A stretch of 64,000 bases of DNA from Solirubrum puertoriconensis. Lineage in GTDB: Bacteria; Bacteroidota; Bacteroidia; Cytophagales; Hymenobacteraceae. Position 1 is the stretch's first letter, and every line of letters starts with the position of its first letter. The translations under genes and the position numbers were made by a program. Where the stretch lies: NCBI RefSeq assembly GCF_001483135.1, contig NZ_LNAL01000006.1:806003-870002 (forward strand), read 5' to 3'. Below the pieces are notes generated by a model. The model was not told where the DNA came from and did no database searches. It worked only from the letters and a program-made list of their open reading frames with translations. This document shows, one piece after another, positions 1 to 9,429 of the stretch.

Positions 1-1456
1 GCCACAGGCTGAACTCGCTGCCGCGGTTTGGCTCGCTGCGCACGGCAATGCGGCCGCCGTGGCGCTCCACCACTTGCCGCACGTAGTACAAACCGAGGCC
101 AAAGCCTTTAATGGGGTGCAGGTTGCCTGTGGGCACCCGGAAGAACCGATCGAAAATGGCATCCTGGTAGTTCTTCGGAATGCCAATGCCGTCGTCTTGC
201 ACCGTGAGGCGCCAGCCGCCGTTGTCGTCGTGGTGGCCCCGTATGGCAATGCTTACCTGCTCGCGCGAGTACTTAATGGCGTTGTCGATGAGGTTGTTGA
301 TGACGTTGCCCACGTGCAGCGGATCGAGGTGCACCGAGTCAGAGGGGGCAATGTCGACGGTGAAGTGCACTGGTTTGGTGGCCTTCAGCTGGTGGCGCGT
401 TACCAGCTCGCTCACCAGCTCGGCCGGGCGCACAGGCTCGGGGTTGATGGTAAGCGTTTGGCGCTCCTCCACGGCAATGTTTAGCACTTTCTCCACCAAA
501 TCGGAGAGGCGCTGCAACTCGTTGCGCGAAATGCTGAGGTAGGTTTGGGCCTTTTGCGGATCGTTGAGGGCGCCGAAATGCTGCATGGCCTCCACGGCTG
601 CCGATACCGTTGCCAGCGGCGTCTTCAACTCGTGCGTCATGTTGTTGATGAAGTCGTTCTTCACCTCCGAGAGCTTCTTCTGCTTCAGGATGGTGCTCAG
701 CATCAGCAGAAAGCATCCCGTGGTTAGGCCCAGCAGCAACACCGAGCCACCCAGCAGCCCGCCCATTTGCCGCAAGATGTAGTACGTGGGCGTCGGGAAC
801 GACGCCTGCACGTACAGCGAGCGGAGCGGATTAAGCGGAACGGGGGGCGTTTGTACGGGGTAGCCCACCGGGGCGGGTTTGCTGGGCGGCAGGGCACCTA
901 GGCCAGCGGCGCGCGGGACCGAAAGGGTATCCAGCTTCAGGTCGGAGTCGGCGCCGCGCAGGCGCAGCTCGGCGCGGTAAGCCTTGGTTAGCTTCTGCAG
1001 ATCGACATTGCGGCCACCGGCCCAATCGTCGATGATGATACGCGAAATATTGCGTGCCACCGTATCGGCCTCGGCTGAAGTACGGAGGGAAGGCCGCCGC
1101 TTGTGAATCTCGATGCGCTTGGTAGCAGCAAAGCGGCGTTTGCCTTGGCGGCGGTTGGTATCGGTAGGAGAGGCACTGTCGGGCGACACCAGCACGATGC
1201 GGTTGACGCTGCCGTTTTCGGAAGTGAACTGCCGTACAAATAGCTTGTTGGGCACGCGGCCGGGCTCCATCACCAGCTCGCGCGCACCGGCCAGTAGTTG
1301 GCGCTGCGCGGTAGCCAGCAAGGCCTCGCGCACCGTGCGGTTGAACTGGGCCGTGGTGAGCTGGTAGGTATTGTAAAGCCAATACGCCTGAAAGCCGTTG
1401 ATGCCCAGGATGCAAACCGCCATGAGCCAGAAGATAGAGCGGATGCGGCTTTTCAT
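1..1456 (-). CDS. Membrane sensor histidine kinase (C-terminus beyond window edge)
   Basis: The reading frame is open from the ATG at 1456 to the left edge, so the last residues are missing. Residues ~5-25 form a first membrane segment, followed by a ~200-residue periplasmic sensor region and a second membrane segment (~240-262). The HisKA dimerisation box is clear: NDFINNMTHELKTP with the phospho-acceptor His275. A HATPase domain follows, with the N box (NNLIDNAIKYS), G1 box (DDGIGIP) and G2 box (GFGLGLYYV). These features define a two-component kinase that autophosphorylates and passes phosphate to a response regulator. No regulator is visible here; it may lie past the left edge, downstream of this gene. 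The signal it senses cannot be told from the sequence. Confidence 0.93.
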   Translation of the reverse strand, partial: MKSRIRSIFWLMAVCILGINGFQAYWLYNTYQLTTAQFNRTVREALLATAQRQLLAGARELVMEPGRVPNKLFVRQFTSENGSVNRIVLVSPDSASPTDTNRRQGKRRFAATKRIEIHKRRPSLRTSAEADTVARNISRIIIDDWAGGRNVDLQKLTKAYRAELRLRGADSDLKLDTLSVPRAAGLGALPPSKPAPVGYPVQTPPVPLNPLRSLYVQASFPTPTYYILRQMGGLLGGSVLLLGLTTGCFLLMLSTILKQKKLSEVKNDFINNMTHELKTPLATVSAAVEAMQHFGALNDPQKAQTYLSISRNELQRLSDLVEKVLNIAVEERQTLTINPEPVRPAELVSELVTRHQLKATKPVHFTVDIAPSDSVHLDPLHVGNVINNLIDNAIKYSREQVSIAIRGHHDDNGGWRLTVQDDGIGIPKNYQDAIFDRFFRVPTGNLHPIKGFGLGLYYVRQVVERHGGRIAVRSEPNRGSEFSLW

Positions 1457-1605
1457 GAGATGACGAAGCAAGTGTGCACCAACGAAAATACTACCCCCCG
1501 GCGGGCTGTAAGTGGCCGTTAACACACTTTAACACAATATAACAGTGCTTTACACGGCAGCATCGGTGCTTTGCAAGCGTCAATCAACCCAACTCTCTTG
1601 CTGCC

Positions 1606-2406
1606 ATGAAACCCTTGCTCATGTTCCTGCTCCTGCTGCTGCTCACCGGCACCAGCGTGTTTGCCCCGGCCAATGCCCAAACCACCTCGGGCCGCATTAT
1701 GTACGAAGGCACCCGCCGCATCGACCCCAACTCCATGCGCGTGGTGATAAACGGGCAGGAGATAAAGCCCGGCAGCCCCGATTTCCCCTCCGACATACCC
1801 GACGTGCGCAGCTTTGCCATGACGCTGAGTTTTGCCAACGGCTACGCCAAGGAGGAGCGCGAAGGCGGCGCCGTGATGCGCACCATGGTAAGCAGCTCCG
1901 GTGCAGCCCCGCAGGTAACCAACATCGGCCGGCCGTTTGAGGAAGCCGTGTACCTCAACCTGAATGAGCGGGCCACCAGCACCGTGCTCACCCTGAAAAA
2001 GGATAACGCCACCACCGTGTACCGCGCCGATGCGCCCATGGCCAAGCAACCCACCGGCTGGCAAACCACCGAGCAAACCAAGAAAATTGCGGGTTACACC
2101 TGCCGCAAAGCCACCGTGCCTTACCAGAAGGAAACCTACACGGTGTGGTATACCACTGAGCTGCCCTTCACCTACTCACCCATTCGGGACCTCACGCCGG
2201 AGAAAGGCGTGGTGCTGGCCATTGAGGGCTCGAAAGAACAGTTTCGGGCCAACAAGGTGGAGCTGAAGCCGGTGAAAGACGCCGACGTGCGCCCCAGCGA
2301 ACAAGCCAAAACCGTTACGGCCGAGGAGCTGAAAGACCTGCGCGACAAAGCCAGCGCCGACTTCCGCCAGCGCATGATGGACGAAGTGGGCACCCGCGCC
2401 AATTAG
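1606..2406 (+). CDS. GLPGLI-family secreted protein
   Basis: This 266-residue protein starts with a typical signal peptide ending around residue 25 (NAQ). The core GYTCRKATVPYQKETYTVWY followed by TTELPF matches the GLPGLI family of Bacteroidota, exported proteins of unknown function. The glycine-rich signature that names the family is degenerate here: the equivalent stretch reads LTPEKGVVLAIEG. The gene sits directly upstream of a TonB-type barrel on the same strand, the usual arrangement for this family, which suggests a joint envelope role. Function is unknown. Confidence 0.8.
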   Translation: MKPLLMFLLLLLLTGTSVFAPANAQTTSGRIMYEGTRRIDPNSMRVVINGQEIKPGSPDFPSDIPDVRSFAMTLSFANGYAKEEREGGAVMRTMVSSSGAAPQVTNIGRPFEEAVYLNLNERATSTVLTLKKDNATTVYRADAPMAKQPTGWQTTEQTKKIAGYTCRKATVPYQKETYTVWYTTELPFTYSPIRDLTPEKGVVLAIEGSKEQFRANKVELKPVKDADVRPSEQAKTVTAEELKDLRDKASADFRQRMMDEVGTRAN

Positions 2407-2407
2407 G

Positions 2408-2430
2408 GCGGCGGGGCATTGCCCCGCCGC
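2408..2430 (+). terminator. GC hairpin between GLPGLI gene and barrel gene
   Basis: A 9-bp perfect GC stem (GCGGCGGGG / CCCCGCCGC) with a 5-nt loop starts two bases after the GLPGLI stop codon. There is no T run, so it may attenuate transcription or protect the mRNA end rather than terminate fully. Confidence 0.4.
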
Positions 2431-2509
2431 AACCCGCCTGTTGCTTACCCATTGCACACCTGGTTTGCACCTAGGGCTTGGCCGCGCCTTGCCCATACTC
2501 CGGCACCTT

Positions 2510-5374
2510 ATGCGCTACTGTATACTTTTGATGATTAGCTGGCTGAGCTGCGTGGCTGGCACGTTCGCGCAGCAGCCGGCAGCTCCGCGGCCCAGCAGCG
2601 GGCAAGTGCGCGGCGCCGTGGCCGACTCGCTCACTGGTAAGCCCTTGCGCGAGGCCTCGGTGTCGTTGCTGGCGGCCAAGGATTCGTCGTACCTGAGCTT
2701 TACGATAACCGATGGCGACGGCAACTTTACGTTGCGCAACGTGGCTCCCGGCCGCTACTTTCTGCTGCTCACCTTTCTGGGCTACAAAAGCAAGCTGCAG
2801 CCCATTAGCCTGACGGCTGCCAGCCCGAGTTTGGAGATGGGTACGCTGCGACTGCGCGCGGTTTCGCAAACCCTAGGTGAGGTGGTGGTGCAGCAGGAGC
2901 GGGCCCCCGTAAGTATGCAGGGCGATACGCTGGCGTTCAACGCCCGAGCTTTCAAAACGCAACCCAACGCCGCTGTGGAAAGCCTGCTGAAAAAACTGCC
3001 CGGCGTGGAGGTAGACCGCGACGGCACCATTCGGGCCCAGGGCCAACAGGTAAACCGCGTGCTGGTAGATGGCAAACCCTTCTTCGGCGACGACCCCAAA
3101 ATGGCTACACGCAACCTGCCGGCCAACATCATCGATCAGGTGCAGCTGTACAACCAGCAGAGCGACCAGGCGCAGTTTTCGGGCATCGACGACGGCTCGC
3201 AACAGAAGACCATCAACCTGGTAACCAAGCGCGACAAGCGCAAGGGATACTTCGGCACCGAGCAACTGGGCTTGGGTACCGATGGCCGCTACCGCGCGCA
3301 ATTGGGCCTGAACCGCTTCAACAACGGCCGGCAGATTTCCGCCCTGGGTCAGGCCAACAACGTCAACCAACTGGGCTTTTCCGACGATGGTGCCCCCGCG
3401 GCCGGCGACCTAAGCAGCGGCCCCAGCGCCCTAGGTGGTGGGCTGTCCGGCGGCTTTGGGGGCGTAGGTGGGCCCATGGGCGGTGGCGCTACCATGGTGA
3501 TGCAAGGCGGGCGCGGCGGGGGAGGTGGCTCGGCGGGCGGCATCAACAACCAGCCCAGCAGCATTACCGAATCGATGGCGGGCGGGCTGAACTACCGCGA
3601 CGCCTGGGGCAAGCGCGCCGAAGTGGCTACCAGCTACTTTGCCAGCCGCACTACGGTACGTACTGAGCAGCTGAGCCGCCGCGAAAACGTGGCGGGCATC
3701 ACCCGGCCCAACGGCGAGGCCGGTCCGGCGCTCATTACCGACTTGGATGCCGCCGCGCGCAACCGCACGCTTAGCCAGCGCTTCAACTTTCGGCTCGACT
3801 ACAAGCTGGATTCGCTTACCTCGCTGCGCTTTACGCCCAGCCTGTGGTGGCAAAATACCGAGCAGCGGCGGCGCAACAACCAACAAACCAGCTTGGGTGA
3901 GCGGCTGCTCAACACCAGCCAGAACCACTACGATGCCACGGCCGATAACCTGTGGGGTGGGGGCAACCTGTTGCTGATGCGCAAATTTGCCAAGCCGGGC
4001 CGCACCTTTTCGGCCAACCTGAATGCGGTGCTCAACAACCAAGAGGGCGAAGCCTTTAACCGCGCCAACAACACCTTCTTCGGCCCCGATGGCACGCCGC
4101 GCAGCAATGTGCTCGATCAGCGCATCGGGCAGGATTACCCCGCCCGCTCGCAGGCGCTGAACCTCTCGTACACCGAGCCGCTCAGCCTGCAAAGCAAGCT
4201 GGAGCTGCACTACAACCTGGCCAATTCGCGCAGCAGCGCCATGCGCTTACTGGATGATTACAACGAAGCCACCAGCCGCTACGACTTGCGCAACCCCCTG
4301 CTCAGCAACCAATTCGAGAGCGGGTTTCTGACGAACCGCGCCGGCCTTACTTGGCAAACCCGCCGCCTGCGCTACGGCTACTCCCTAGGTGTGGATGCCC
4401 AGCAAGCCGAGCTAACAGTTGACAACCAAAGCCTAGATACTGAGCTGGCGCGCCGCTACCGCACGCTGCTGCCCAATGCCATGTTCAACTACAATGGCAC
4501 CCGCAACCGCAGCCTACGCCTCAACTACCGCACGCGCCTGCAGGCACCCACCGCCACGCAGCTGCAACCCGTGCCCGACAACACCAATCCGCTGTTCGTG
4601 CGCCTTGGCAACCCGGCGTTGGCGCCCGAGTATTACCACACGCTGTCTGCCACCTACAACCAGTTCAATGCCAGCAACAACCGCAGCATCTTTGGCTTGC
4701 TCTCGGGCAACCAGGTGCAAGACCGCATCGTGTCCTCGACTGCATTTGACGCCAACGGCGTGCAAACAACCCGCCCCGTGAATGCTAACGGATTTTACAG
4801 CCTGAACGGGTTTATGTCTATGGGTCAGCGTTTAAGCTGGCATAAGCTAAACCTGAACCTGAGCACCAACGGCAACTACACCCGCAGCATCAGCTACGTA
4901 AACGAGCAAGCCAACGAGGCCCGCAACTGGAGCCTGGGGCAGGGCATTAGCCTCAATTCGGCCTTCAACGATGCGCTGGAATTTGGCCTTTCGGGCAACG
5001 TTACGTACCAGCGGGCCAGCTACTCGCTGCTGGCGCAGCAGAACACCTCGTACTGGACACAAACCCTCAGCGCCGACGTGCACTATCAGCTGCCCAACCG
5101 CTGGGTCGTTACTTCCGATTTGTGGTTTACCAACTACGCCGGGCGCTCAGCAGGCTTCAACCAGGCCGTAGCGCTCTGGAACGTGGGCGTGGCGCGGCAG
5201 TTTTTCGCCAACAAGCAAGGCGAGCTGAAGTTGCAGGCCTACGACTTGCTGAAGCAGAACCGCAGCCTGGTGCGCAACGTGACGGATACCTACCTCGAAG
5301 ACGTGCGCAGCCGGGTGCTCACGCGCTACTTCATGCTAAGCTTCAGCTACAACCTGCGCCAGTTCGGTAAGTAG
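2510..5374 (+). CDS. TonB-receptor-like outer membrane beta-barrel protein
   Basis: The start is taken at 2510 because the signal peptide (MRYCILLMISWLSCVAGTFAQ) begins there. Residues ~35-115 form a carboxypeptidase-regulatory-like domain (GAVADSLTGKPLREASVSLL). A plug-like region follows (LKKLPGVEVDRDGTI, VNRVLVDGKPFFGDDPK), then a ~650-residue barrel of the OMP_b-brl_3 type ending in a terminal aromatic strand (RYFMLSFSYNLRQFGK). A glycine-rich low-complexity insert (GGGLSGGFGGVGGPMGGGA) lies around residues 305-340. The family sits in the outer membrane; substrate is unknown. It follows the GLPGLI gene by 100 bp and is probably co-transcribed with it. Confidence 0.88.
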   Translation: MRYCILLMISWLSCVAGTFAQQPAAPRPSSGQVRGAVADSLTGKPLREASVSLLAAKDSSYLSFTITDGDGNFTLRNVAPGRYFLLLTFLGYKSKLQPISLTAASPSLEMGTLRLRAVSQTLGEVVVQQERAPVSMQGDTLAFNARAFKTQPNAAVESLLKKLPGVEVDRDGTIRAQGQQVNRVLVDGKPFFGDDPKMATRNLPANIIDQVQLYNQQSDQAQFSGIDDGSQQKTINLVTKRDKRKGYFGTEQLGLGTDGRYRAQLGLNRFNNGRQISALGQANNVNQLGFSDDGAPAAGDLSSGPSALGGGLSGGFGGVGGPMGGGATMVMQGGRGGGGGSAGGINNQPSSITESMAGGLNYRDAWGKRAEVATSYFASRTTVRTEQLSRRENVAGITRPNGEAGPALITDLDAAARNRTLSQRFNFRLDYKLDSLTSLRFTPSLWWQNTEQRRRNNQQTSLGERLLNTSQNHYDATADNLWGGGNLLLMRKFAKPGRTFSANLNAVLNNQEGEAFNRANNTFFGPDGTPRSNVLDQRIGQDYPARSQALNLSYTEPLSLQSKLELHYNLANSRSSAMRLLDDYNEATSRYDLRNPLLSNQFESGFLTNRAGLTWQTRRLRYGYSLGVDAQQAELTVDNQSLDTELARRYRTLLPNAMFNYNGTRNRSLRLNYRTRLQAPTATQLQPVPDNTNPLFVRLGNPALAPEYYHTLSATYNQFNASNNRSIFGLLSGNQVQDRIVSSTAFDANGVQTTRPVNANGFYSLNGFMSMGQRLSWHKLNLNLSTNGNYTRSISYVNEQANEARNWSLGQGISLNSAFNDALEFGLSGNVTYQRASYSLLAQQNTSYWTQTLSADVHYQLPNRWVVTSDLWFTNYAGRSAGFNQAVALWNVGVARQFFANKQGELKLQAYDLLKQNRSLVRNVTDTYLEDVRSRVLTRYFMLSFSYNLRQFGK

Positions 5375-5394
5375 GCGCTGCAAAGCCACGGTAT

Positions 5395-5436
5395 TAAGCC
5401 CTGGGTGCCGAACGCATTTTCGATACCCAGGGCTTA
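5395..5436 (+). terminator. Terminator after the barrel gene
   Basis: Perfect 12-bp stem TAAGCCCTGGGT / ACCCAGGGCTTA with an 18-nt loop, 20 bp downstream of the stop codon. Only a short T stretch follows. Confidence 0.6.
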
Positions 5437-5582
5437 TTGCTGCCCGATTGAACCCGCAGCCCGCGGCCTGCGTTCGAGGCCTTAAGTTTTGGCTGATGCG
5501 GCTTAACCTCAACAATTTAGCTGCAAACTTCTGGCCCAAACCGCCGTACACGCACACCTTTGCTTACAACACACTCCGTACC

Positions 5583-6350
5583 ATGCGCATGAAAAGCCAC
5601 TACCTGTTGCTTGCCACTTTGGCCACTGCCGTTGCCTGCACCCGTACCGATCAGGTGCGCTCGAATCCCGAGCGCGTGATTGATCGGGATAGTGCCTCGA
5701 CCGATGTGGCCATTGCGGCCGATACGGCTGCGCTTGCTACTGCCGCGCCCACCGCTACTCCCACCGCAGCAACGGCGGGCGCATCGGGTAAAAGCACCCT
5801 GAACCCTGCCGTGGTAGAGGCCGCTGCCAACCTTACCGTGGCCCTGAACCGCGACGCGCAGCGCCTCTCGGAGGTGCGCGCCACCGGCAACACCGACCAC
5901 GACTTTGCCGCCATGATGGCCGAGCACGCCCTAGGTGCCGTCGACCTGGCCCGCGTGGAGCTGCGCGATGGCAAGAACCCCGAGCTACGCCGCATGGCCG
6001 AGCAAATAATTACCGAGCGCCCGGCCCAGGCCGAGCGCCTGAGCGTAACGGCCAAACGCTTGGCGGGCGCCAAAGCCAACTACAACACCCTCGATGCCAC
6101 CGACCCCTACAAAGCCCGCCTGATTGGGGTGATGCGCATCATGAAACAACCGCTGGTTTCGTCGGAGAAGATTGACGTGGACTTTGCCCGTTTGCTGCGC
6201 ATTCACACGCAAAGCGGCATTGCGCTTACCAACGCCGTAATTGCCCACGGACGCGACGCCGAGGTAAAGAAGCTGGCCCAGCGCCTAACTACCGAGCAAA
6301 CGGCTTCTTTGGCTCAGATTGATACCTGGCTGCAGCGCAACGAGCGGTAA
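5583..6350 (+). CDS. Tandem DUF305-like (ferritin-like) lipoprotein
   Basis: The start is placed at 5583 (5589 is also possible) because a lipoprotein signal follows at once (LLLATLATAVAC). After an Ala/Thr-rich linker there are two similar helical repeats: FAAMMAEHALGAVDLARVEL followed by NPELRRMAEQII, and FARLLRIHTQSGIALTNAVI followed by DAEVKKLAQRL. The FxxMMxxHxxGAxDxA pattern is that of DUF305, a four-helix family often linked to metal binding in the periplasm. The second repeat has lost most Met residues. An envelope-anchored stress or metal role is inference. Confidence 0.72.
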   Translation: MRMKSHYLLLATLATAVACTRTDQVRSNPERVIDRDSASTDVAIAADTAALATAAPTATPTAATAGASGKSTLNPAVVEAAANLTVALNRDAQRLSEVRATGNTDHDFAAMMAEHALGAVDLARVELRDGKNPELRRMAEQIITERPAQAERLSVTAKRLAGAKANYNTLDATDPYKARLIGVMRIMKQPLVSSEKIDVDFARLLRIHTQSGIALTNAVIAHGRDAEVKKLAQRLTTEQTASLAQIDTWLQRNER

Positions 6351-6468
6351 GGGAGCAGCCCTAGGTTGCTGCGGGCGGTAGCTCGGCCGGAACATTGGGC
6401 CAGCGGTGGCGTAAGGGCAGGTAGCCGCACGCCCGACTGATGTTCTCCTTCATTCCTTCGCCAACGCC

Positions 6469-6720
6469 ATGAAACGTACTTTCTTGCTGCCGGCTGTGCT
6501 GCTCACCTTGCTATTGGGCGCCTGCAACAGCGGCTCTAACCAAGCCAGCACCGACGCCGACAATCCCAATACCGAAGCCGCCGCCAGTGCCAACTCTACC
6601 AGCGGCACCGGCACGGCCGCTACCGCCGCCGAGGGCGTAACCCGCGACTCGACCTCGGCCGATGGCTTGGCCGACGAATCGGCCAGCGGCAACAAAAAAA
6701 CCGGAATCGATCCGGAATAG
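6469..6720 (+). CDS. Small low-complexity lipoprotein
   Basis: This 83-residue protein has a clear lipobox (LLLGAC, Cys at residue 19) and then only a disordered tail rich in Ala, Ser, Thr, Asp and Glu. No domain is recognisable. It lies 118 bp downstream of the DUF305-like lipoprotein and ends at a strong terminator, so the two may be co-transcribed. Function unknown. Confidence 0.7.
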   Translation: MKRTFLLPAVLLTLLLGACNSGSNQASTDADNPNTEAAASANSTSGTGTAATAAEGVTRDSTSADGLADESASGNKKTGIDPE

Positions 6721-6734
6721 CCTACCCGCATACA

Positions 6735-6783
6735 AAGCCCGCCGGCAGCTCCCAACCTAGGGTCAGGAGCTGCCGGCGGGCTT
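6735..6783. terminator. Bidirectional terminator between convergent genes
   Basis: A perfect 18-bp inverted repeat (AAGCCCGCCGGCAGCTCC and its complement) around a 13-nt loop lies between the lipoprotein stop (6720) and the convergent Usp stop (6800). It can serve both strands. Confidence 0.8.
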
Positions 6784-6799
6784 GTGTTTGGAGCATGGG

Positions 6800-7672
6800 T
6801 TAGTCGTGGGCCGGCAGCACCAACACGGGCACGGGGCACAGCTGCATCAGCCGATCGGTAACGCTACGATGAAACAGCTCGCCCAGCACGCTGTGGCGGC
6901 GGGCAATAACTACCAGCAGCTCGGCTTTGGTGTCCTCCACGGCTTGCAGCAGGCCGTGCGCGGTGGAGAGGTGCTGAAAAGCGCGGGTGTGCACCTGCCG
7001 GGCTCCTTCGCACAGGCCGCTTTGCTCCACCTGATACCGCGCGGCCAGGCAGTAGTCGTCGGTTTCGAGTACGGATACGTTTACCACCGTCAGGTCGGGC
7101 TCGAGCTCGGTGAGCAGCAGCCGGGCGCCCGTGGCCGCATCATCGAGCTGAAACGCGTCGCCATCGGCGGCTACGGCTACGTGGCTGGGGCAGGAGGTGC
7201 CGCGGTATCTTTCGGGCACAAGCAGCACCGGAAACTGCCCGGTGCGCAGCACCTCCAGCACAGCGGTGCTCAGCTCGGCCTCCTGCGCGGCCGAGCGGCC
7301 CACCACAAACAGCGCCGGTTGGTAGCGCTTGGCCAGGCTTAGGGCTACATCGGACTGCAGACTGGGCACCAGCTCCACGCTGGTAGGCACGTACACCTCG
7401 TCGGCCAGCGCGTTCAGGGCCATCAGCAGCTCACCGTCGCGCTCGTGGGTGTCGCTAAGCCAAGAGGCATCGGTAGCGTCATCTTCGAACACGGCAACCT
7501 GCCGCACGTGCAGCAGCACCAGTTGCGCACCTAGGGGCGCCGCCAGCTCGGCCGCGTACCGAATGGCTCGGTGCGCGGCCGGAAAGAAGTTGGTGAGCAC
7601 AATCAGCGACAGCGGCGTGCCGGGAGGCGCAGCCAGCTTCGCCGGCTTTGGTTGGGCGGTAAGTTGTGGCAT
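6800..7672 (-). CDS. Universal stress protein, two Usp domains
   Basis: 290 residues with two Usp folds in tandem. Domain 1 opens with the beta-1 strand LSLIVLTNFF and ends at FPVLLVPERY; domain 2 runs from SHVAVAADGDAFQL to PVPVLVLPAHD. The nucleotide-binding pattern G-2x-G-9x-G(S/T) is not evident, as is common in Bacteroidota two-domain Usps. It is the last gene of a three-Usp run (gaps of 45 and 56 bp), so a single operon is likely. Role in stress survival is known for the family; the trigger is not visible. Confidence 0.88.
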   Translation of the reverse strand: MPQLTAQPKPAKLAAPPGTPLSLIVLTNFFPAAHRAIRYAAELAAPLGAQLVLLHVRQVAVFEDDATDASWLSDTHERDGELLMALNALADEVYVPTSVELVPSLQSDVALSLAKRYQPALFVVGRSAAQEAELSTAVLEVLRTGQFPVLLVPERYRGTSCPSHVAVAADGDAFQLDDAATGARLLLTELEPDLTVVNVSVLETDDYCLAARYQVEQSGLCEGARQVHTRAFQHLSTAHGLLQAVEDTKAELLVVIARRHSVLGELFHRSVTDRLMQLCPVPVLVLPAHD

Positions 7673-7717
7673 GGCAAATATGGCTTAGCTGTGGCTGATG
7701 TGGATGGGCCTGGGTGC

Positions 7718-8551
7718 TTACTGCGTGTGCAGCACCAGCACCGGCACGGGACTGTGGCTCATTACCTGCGCCGTAACGCTGCGGTGGAACAAGCCGCCGA
7801 AAAAGCTGTGGGGCCGCGCCAGCATCACCACGGCATCGGCCTGCAAATCGGCCACGGCTTGCACAATGCCCTCGGCGGGGTCTTCGTCGCGCACTTCGTA
7901 GAGGCGGTTGTCGGGCACTTGCTCGAACAGTCCGGCGCGGCGCACGTGGGCCAAGGCTGCCTGCGCATTGGCGGCTGCCAGCGGCCCCTCCGCCGACACG
8001 TGCACCACCGCGGGGTCGGCTTTGAGGGCAGCAAACAACGGCTTGGTATTGGCCGAGGCCGCGTTGAGCTGAAAGGGGTGTCGATCGGCCGCTATCAGTA
8101 CCCGCGTGGGCAGCTTGGCCTGGCCGGGTTGCTCGGGCACTACCAACAGCGGAAAATGCACCGCCCGCAGCGAAGGCAAGGCTAAGTTGCTCACCAGCCG
8201 ATCGAGAAAGTTATCGGCGTGCTCGCGGCCTACCACCAACAGCAGCGGGTGGTAGCGCTGCACAGTATCGGCTACCACCTCCGATATACTGCTCGACGAC
8301 ACGGCTACCTCGGCAGGTACCGGCAGTTTTTCGGCCAGCTGCTGCAGGTGCTGCGTTACCTCCTGCTGGGTTTGGTAATAGGCCTCCACGGGCACCGTCA
8401 CCAGCGCTGTTTCGGTTACCAGCAAGGGGTCTTGGTAGAGGTGCAGCAGCACCAAACGCGCCGAGAGTTGCTCGGCCAGGCTGGTAGCGCAACGCAAGGC
8501 TGCCTCAGCGCCCGGCGAGAAGTCCATCAGCACAACGAGGGAGGGAGACAT
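7718..8551 (-). CDS. Universal stress protein, two Usp domains
   Basis: The start is set at 8551 because the protein then begins just before beta-1 (MSPSLVVLMDFSPGAEAAL); an upstream ATG at 8599 would add a serine-rich tail absent from its neighbours. It has two Usp domains, the first ending at FPLLVVPEQP and the second at SPVPVLVLHTQ. It shares layout and the motif SFFGGLFHRSVTAQVM with the genes on either side, so the three arose by tandem duplication. Confidence 0.87.
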   Translation of the reverse strand: MSPSLVVLMDFSPGAEAALRCATSLAEQLSARLVLLHLYQDPLLVTETALVTVPVEAYYQTQQEVTQHLQQLAEKLPVPAEVAVSSSSISEVVADTVQRYHPLLLVVGREHADNFLDRLVSNLALPSLRAVHFPLLVVPEQPGQAKLPTRVLIAADRHPFQLNAASANTKPLFAALKADPAVVHVSAEGPLAAANAQAALAHVRRAGLFEQVPDNRLYEVRDEDPAEGIVQAVADLQADAVVMLARPHSFFGGLFHRSVTAQVMSHSPVPVLVLHTQ

Positions 8552-8607
8552 GGGTGTGATTGGTTGGGAAGAGAGGGAGAACAAGGAAGGAGCAACCAAG
8601 GGGCCGC

Positions 8608-9429
8608 TTATTCGGCGGCGGGCAGCAACAGCACGGGCAGCGGGCTTTCGGCCACTACCTGCGCCGTTACGCTGCGGTGAAACAGGCTGCCAAACAAGCT
8701 GCGCCGCCGCGCAATGAGCACCAGCAAATCGGCCTTTACCTCGTGGGCAGCTTGCAGAATGCCAGCCGCCGTTTCGGCTTGGTGCACGGTGTGCACGTGG
8801 GTAGCGGGTATTTCGGATGATATTCCGGCCGTACGGGCCAGTTTAAGCAAGCTTTCCGGCGTGGGTTCGGGCTCGTTGGTGGGGGCCACGTGCAGCAAGT
8901 TGAGGCTGGCACCTAGGCAGCCTTGCAGGCGGTGCAGCAGGTCTTCTTGCTGCATAATGGTGAAGGGATTGTCGTCGATAGCCACGGCTATGCGGTGGGG
9001 CGGCACGGTACCCCAGCCCACGGTGGGCACCACCAGCAGTGGCCGGTGCACGGTGCGCATCAAATCAACGGTGGCTCCGGTTACCAGGTCGGAGGGTGAG
9101 TAGGCGGTGCCGGGGCGGCCCAGCACCAGCATCAGCGGGTGGTGGTGCTCCACCGATTCGCGAATGGCATCGGGCAGAAACGCGTCGGAAATCTCGGCCA
9201 CGGCGGGCACGGGCTGCTGCTCGGCCAACTGCACGAGCTGGTGAGCAGCTTTCCGTTCTTCGCGGTGGGCGCGGTAGGTGCCGTGCTCGGCCGGGTCGAG
9301 CAGAGCATCGTGCTGCACGTGCAGCAGCACCAACTGGGCACCCAGGGGCTCGGCCAGCTCGCCGGCATAGGAAAGCGCCCGGTTCGACACGGCAAAGAAG
9401 TCGGTAAGTACAATAATGGAAGGCGTCAT
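8608..9429 (-). CDS. Universal stress protein, two Usp domains
   Basis: The start at 9429 gives MTPSIIVLTDFFAVSNRAL, matching the start of its two paralogues; the longer frame to 9555 adds an unlikely Pro-rich extension. The first domain ends with LGRPGTAYSPSDLVTGAT, the closest of the three to the ATP-binding G-2x-G-9x-G pattern, so this copy is the best candidate to bind nucleotide. It is the first gene of the three-gene run and probably carries the promoter. Confidence 0.87.
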   Translation of the reverse strand: MTPSIIVLTDFFAVSNRALSYAGELAEPLGAQLVLLHVQHDALLDPAEHGTYRAHREERKAAHQLVQLAEQQPVPAVAEISDAFLPDAIRESVEHHHPLMLVLGRPGTAYSPSDLVTGATVDLMRTVHRPLLVVPTVGWGTVPPHRIAVAIDDNPFTIMQQEDLLHRLQGCLGASLNLLHVAPTNEPEPTPESLLKLARTAGISSEIPATHVHTVHQAETAAGILQAAHEVKADLLVLIARRRSLFGSLFHRSVTAQVVAESPLPVLLLPAAE

